In this document: piece by piece, positions 5,361 to 7,098 of the stretch | How positions within the stretch are numbered: position 1 is the first letter of the stretch | Layout of the letters: each line of letters starts with the position of its first letter | Assembly (NCBI GenBank): GCA_003645385.1 | Contig: QNEY01000083.1 | Location: 1 to 7,098 of the forward strand | DNA from: Gammaproteobacteria bacterium | GTDB taxonomy: Bacteria > Pseudomonadota > Gammaproteobacteria > Nitrosococcales > Methylophagaceae | DNA length: 7,098 bases | Direction of reading: 5' to 3' | Program-made: the position numbers and the translations under genes | Notes under the pieces: generated by a model | The model's input: the letters and a program-made list of their open reading frames with translations, nothing else | Database searches by the model: none | What the model was told of the DNA's origin: nothing

Positions 5361-6209
5361 TTATTCCTTTAACTGTTGCTTAAGTACTATGTCAGTTTCT
5401 TTTATGCCAAGGTCGCGAGCAATCACATTGCATTTAGCTTGTAATAGAAAGAATATTGGCGCTGGTCGTTCACTTAAGCTTTCATAATTAGCCTGTCCTT
5501 TAGCAATGATCAACTCGGCCTGTTGAAAACGTTGCAAGAAAGATTCTGAACATTGTTCGAACAATGTTCCAGGCGCTTGTGAACCATTGTCAATGATCTC
5601 TGCCACTTGGTCTATGCCAGCTGCGACAGCATCTTCATGCGTAGCATCGTTGATAATTGATCCTGCTTTTACCACATAGGTAACAGGTTTATTGAATTGC
5701 TCGATTAGAATCCGGTCAAACACTGTCTCACCAGCATTATCTGCCAGATAAAGGATCGAACTGCATTCTTCTAATTGTTTACGTAATGCAGGCAAATCAC
5801 TAATGGCAAATGACTGTGTTAGCACACGATTTAGATTAGCTTTGATGTCGTAACTATCATTGACACCAAGATCGATGATATTGCCTGCAATCGCAATACG
5901 CACTGCTATTTCAAGGGGATCAGATGCTGTTCCCAATTTGTTTTTCAATTCAGGATATAGCGTTAACGCTTCTTGTGTCGCCTGATCTTTAGCTTGTTTG
6001 TACGGATCACTATTGTGGGTTTTTTGTCGAACACTTTTATGAATTTTAAAGGCCATCTCGGGCGGTGTAATACTTAGCGGCAGTGATTGCAGTTCATCCA
6101 TGACATTTAACAGTATTTCTTGTTGCAATTCTTCAGAGGCACCTGCTCGACGAGCTGCACTCAATGATTGCTTCATGAAACAGGGATAACAATCAAGATA
6201 GGTTTTCAT
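5361..6209 (-). CDS. DUF89 / ARMT1-like family protein, putative metal-dependent phosphatase
   Basis: 282-residue cytosolic protein of the prokaryotic, CxxC-bearing DUF89 branch (PF01937). Visible marks are Cys7-x-x-Cys10 (LDCYPCF), DPYKQAK (68-74), AGNIIDLG (108-115), LADNAGETVFD (155-165), KAGSIINDAT (181-190), APGT (212-215), IAKGQANYESL (235-245) and AKC (258-260). Asp157, Asn158 and Asp188 match the positions where studied DUF89 proteins bind a divalent metal. Characterised members are Mn, Co or Ni-dependent phosphatases that remove damaged or surplus phosphometabolites; the substrate here is unknown. Length is normal and no motif is lost. The ATG at 6207-6209 has a weak AGAGAG ahead and lies 31 bases after trxC. 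Its stop is 4 bases from the transporter start, so phosphatase and transporter are tightly linked. Confidence 0.87.
   Translation of the reverse strand: MKTYLDCYPCFMKQSLSAARRAGASEELQQEILLNVMDELQSLPLSITPPEMAFKIHKSVRQKTHNSDPYKQAKDQATQEALTLYPELKNKLGTASDPLEIAVRIAIAGNIIDLGVNDSYDIKANLNRVLTQSFAISDLPALRKQLEECSSILYLADNAGETVFDRILIEQFNKPVTYVVKAGSIINDATHEDAVAAGIDQVAEIIDNGSQAPGTLFEQCSESFLQRFQQAELIIAKGQANYESLSERPAPIFFLLQAKCNVIARDLGIKETDIVLKQQLKE
5365..5370 (-). promoter_or_regulatory. Ribosome binding site of the transporter gene
   Basis: AAAGGA on the minus strand lies inside the last codons of the DUF89 gene and ends 8 bases before the ATG at 5354-5356. This decides that start over the TTG at 5357-5359. 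Confidence 0.6.
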
Positions 6210-6240
6210 ATCATTTCTCTCTTAAATTACTGAAAAATAT

Positions 6241-6675
6241 TTATAGTCGCGATCGTACCCAACTAATAATATCTGCTGCGCCCATGGCACCAGACTGCCT
6301 AGCTATTTCCTTGCCATTATTAAATAGTACTAGTGTTGGAATACTTCGAATATTATATTGTCCAGCTAATCCTTGCTCTTGTTCGGTGTTTACTTTTGCT
6401 AACCTAACTTGAGGTTCAAGTTGTTTCGTAGCTTGTGTCAATGCAGGAGCCATTGTTTTACACGGTCCACACCATGGTGCCCAGAAATCAACAACAACGG
6501 GAATATCATTTCTGCTGATATGTTGAGGAAAAATACTTGCAGTCAGTTTAATAGGATACTGAACAAATAAGGCTTGTTTACATTGACCACACTGGGGATT
6601 ATCACCTAGACGTTGAGTAGGAATTCGATTTACAGAATTACAATGTGGGCAAACGATATGAGATAAATCTGACAT
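6241..6675 (-). CDS. trxC: Thioredoxin 2 with N-terminal zinc finger
   Basis: 144 residues, near the 139 of E. coli TrxC. An N-terminal zinc-ribbon has two Cys pairs, Cys9/Cys12 (CPHC) and Cys29/Cys32 (CGQC). The thioredoxin fold follows with buried Asp63 (VVVDFWAPW), the active-site WCGPC (Cys69 and Cys72), cis-Pro113 (SIPTLVLF) and a C-terminal helix. It reduces disulfides in the cytosol using thioredoxin reductase; in E. coli the gene belongs to the OxyR response, though no OxyR site was recognised here. ATG at 6673-6675 is preceded by AGGTAGA on the minus strand. It is the first gene of the four-gene cluster, so it may supply reducing power to its neighbours, for example to the CxxC of the DUF89 protein. 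A general housekeeping role is equally possible. Confidence 0.95.
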   Translation of the reverse strand: MSDLSHIVCPHCNSVNRIPTQRLGDNPQCGQCKQALFVQYPIKLTASIFPQHISRNDIPVVVDFWAPWCGPCKTMAPALTQATKQLEPQVRLAKVNTEQEQGLAGQYNIRSIPTLVLFNNGKEIARQSGAMGAADIISWVRSRL

Positions 6676-6726
6676 ATATTTCTACCTAATAATAAATTGT
6701 TTAAAAGCGTAGTTTTAACTGATTTG

Positions 6727-6735
6727 CTTATAACA
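6727..6735 (-). promoter_or_regulatory. Candidate extended -10 promoter of the trxC cluster
   Basis: On the minus strand TGTTATAAG contains TGn followed by TATAAG (5 of 6 to consensus). Transcription would begin near 6720, a leader of about 45 bases before trxC. No good -35 is present, as is common for extended -10 promoters. Confidence 0.35.
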
Positions 6736-6785
6736 GCAGACACTGTTTCATTACAGGGCAATAGCACGCTTAATATTAGAGGTTA

Positions 6786-6791
6786 ATTATA
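6786..6791 (-). promoter_or_regulatory. Alternative -10 element upstream of trxC
   Basis: A perfect TATAAT on the minus strand. Use of it would give a leader of about 104 bases. The -35 region is poor, and the inverted repeat at 6799-6820 covers the space just upstream, so an activator or repressor could act here. Confidence 0.25.
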
Positions 6792-6798
6792 TTCAATA

Positions 6799-6820
6799 TT
6801 TTAGTCAACAAATACTAAAA
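6799..6820. repeat. Perfect inverted repeat, 7-bp arms with 8-base centre
   Basis: TTTTAGT (6799-6805) and ACTAAAA (6814-6820). It is placed 8 bases upstream of the TATAAT at 6786-6791 (minus strand) and could be an operator. No T-run follows on either strand, so it is not a clear terminator; chance is possible in such AT-rich DNA. Confidence 0.35.
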
Positions 6821-7015
6821 CTGAAATAAAGAAATTAATAGTTAAAACAATTTAAATAGGAAATACGTAAAGGGGGCGATTTGGCTAGGTAAAGCACTTT
6901 TAACACTTTATTATGTCGCTTCCAAAACTCTAATGTGCTTGAGTAATACTATATCCACATGAGCAAGGTTAAGAGCGATAGTAACGCTAGCGAAGCAGTT
7001 TAGAATGATTTAGGT

Positions 7016-7032
7016 GTTGCCAATTGGCCAAC
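7016..7032. repeat. Palindrome abutting the right-edge start codon
   Basis: GCCAATTGGC (7019-7028) is a perfect 10-bp palindrome; GTT and AAC extend the arms if base 7029 is bulged. It ends directly at the ATG at 7033, where a bound protein or RNA hairpin would affect expression of that ORF. Confidence 0.45.
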
Positions 7033-7098
7033 ATGAGAAAAAGAAGTTTCTATCTTCCCGTGGGAGTTTACTACTACAGAAACAGCTTTCATTTTAGA
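7033..7098 (+). CDS. Partial ORF, possible tyrosine recombinase (integrase) N-terminus
   Basis: Twenty-two codons from ATG at 7033, still open at the right edge. The visible residues are basic at the start (MRKR) and continue LPVGVYYYRNSFHFR. A short basic leader followed by an LPxGVY-type turn and an aromatic strand is the look of the arm-binding N-terminus of many phage and island integrases, but 22 residues are too few to be sure. Arginine is encoded only by AGA in this piece, which fits a mobile gene. No Shine-Dalgarno precedes ATG 7033; a TTG at 7024 with AGGTG (7012-7016) ahead is a possible longer start. An in-frame TGA at 7006 bounds the frame. A minus-strand frame overlaps it, so even the coding strand is not certain. 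Confidence 0.4.
   Translation, partial: MRKRSFYLPVGVYYYRNSFHFR

Larger units (their letters stand above)
6676..7032. other. Non-coding stretch between trxC and the right-edge ORF
   Basis: 357 bases without a convincing gene. It is AT-rich up to about 6860, with the candidate trxC promoter elements and an inverted repeat listed separately. From about 6870 the composition is more mixed, with a G-run (AGGGGGCG near 6871), a perfect 8-bp palindrome CGCTAGCG (6985-6992) and a 14-codon ORF (6959-7003, plus) that has no ribosome binding site. No tRNA or tmRNA could be folded by eye. If the right-edge ORF is an integrase, the attachment site should lie in this stretch. Confidence 0.6.

Noticed and set aside
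6676..6790. Manganese (yybP-ykoY) riboswitch in the leader of the cluster
   Set aside because: Considered because of the carrier family, but the conserved loop sequences of that riboswitch are not seen and the cluster begins with trxC, not the carrier.
6871..6945. tRNA- or tmRNA-like beginning (a G-run followed by TTTGGCTAGGTAAAGC)
   Set aside because: No matching acceptor strand, T-loop or CCA end is found downstream, and the conserved TTCGACG of tmRNA is absent.
7000..7092. Minus-strand ORF of 30 codons (ATG at 7092, TAA at 7000-7002)
   Set aside because: It overlaps the integrase-like ORF, ends without a recognisable domain and has no visible ribosome binding site in the window. It could still be the tail of a gene from the right, so it is only set aside.

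Overview
The window looks like AT-rich chromosome of a gammaproteobacterium. This rests on the set of housekeeping proteins: an M18 aminopeptidase of the ApeB type, a DUF445 protein, YigZ, a PilZ protein and a thioredoxin 2 with an N-terminal zinc finger. I cannot name a genus from the sequence alone. No rRNA, tRNA, CRISPR array or insertion sequence is visible, and no convincing rho-independent terminator.

Bases 1-2124 hold a tight plus-strand run: the 3' end of apeB, a 93-residue protein I do not recognise, a DUF445 membrane protein, and a free-standing C39-like cysteine peptidase that starts with GTG. The gaps are only 10, 9 and 6 bases and the last two genes lack a Shine-Dalgarno sequence, so this is probably one operon with coupled translation. 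A small PilZ-domain gene (2229-2492) follows behind its own candidate promoter, whose spacer contains a perfect inverted repeat. It converges with yigZ (2503-3090, minus). A divergent plus-strand gene then encodes a rhodanese lipoprotein (3177-3572).

Bases 3652-6675 hold a compact minus-strand cluster, read in the order trxC, DUF89/ARMT1-like metal-dependent phosphatase, multi-pass transporter of the putative manganese / heavy-metal exporter type (ArsP_2-like), class I SAM-dependent methyltransferase. The internal gaps are 31, 4 and 52 bases. The transporter has a His/Cys cytoplasmic loop, a His-rich segment and a visible internal two-fold repeat. The DUF89 protein carries an N-terminal CxxC and is encoded next to a thioredoxin. 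Taken together this looks like a metal or metalloid handling and redox cassette; that function is inference, but it is the most interesting unit in the window.

Bases 6676-7032 contain no convincing gene. They hold candidate promoter elements for trxC, an inverted repeat, and a palindrome just in front of an ORF that starts at 7033 and runs off the right edge. Its 22 visible residues resemble the N-terminus of a tyrosine recombinase, which would place the border of an integrated element here. This call is tentative.
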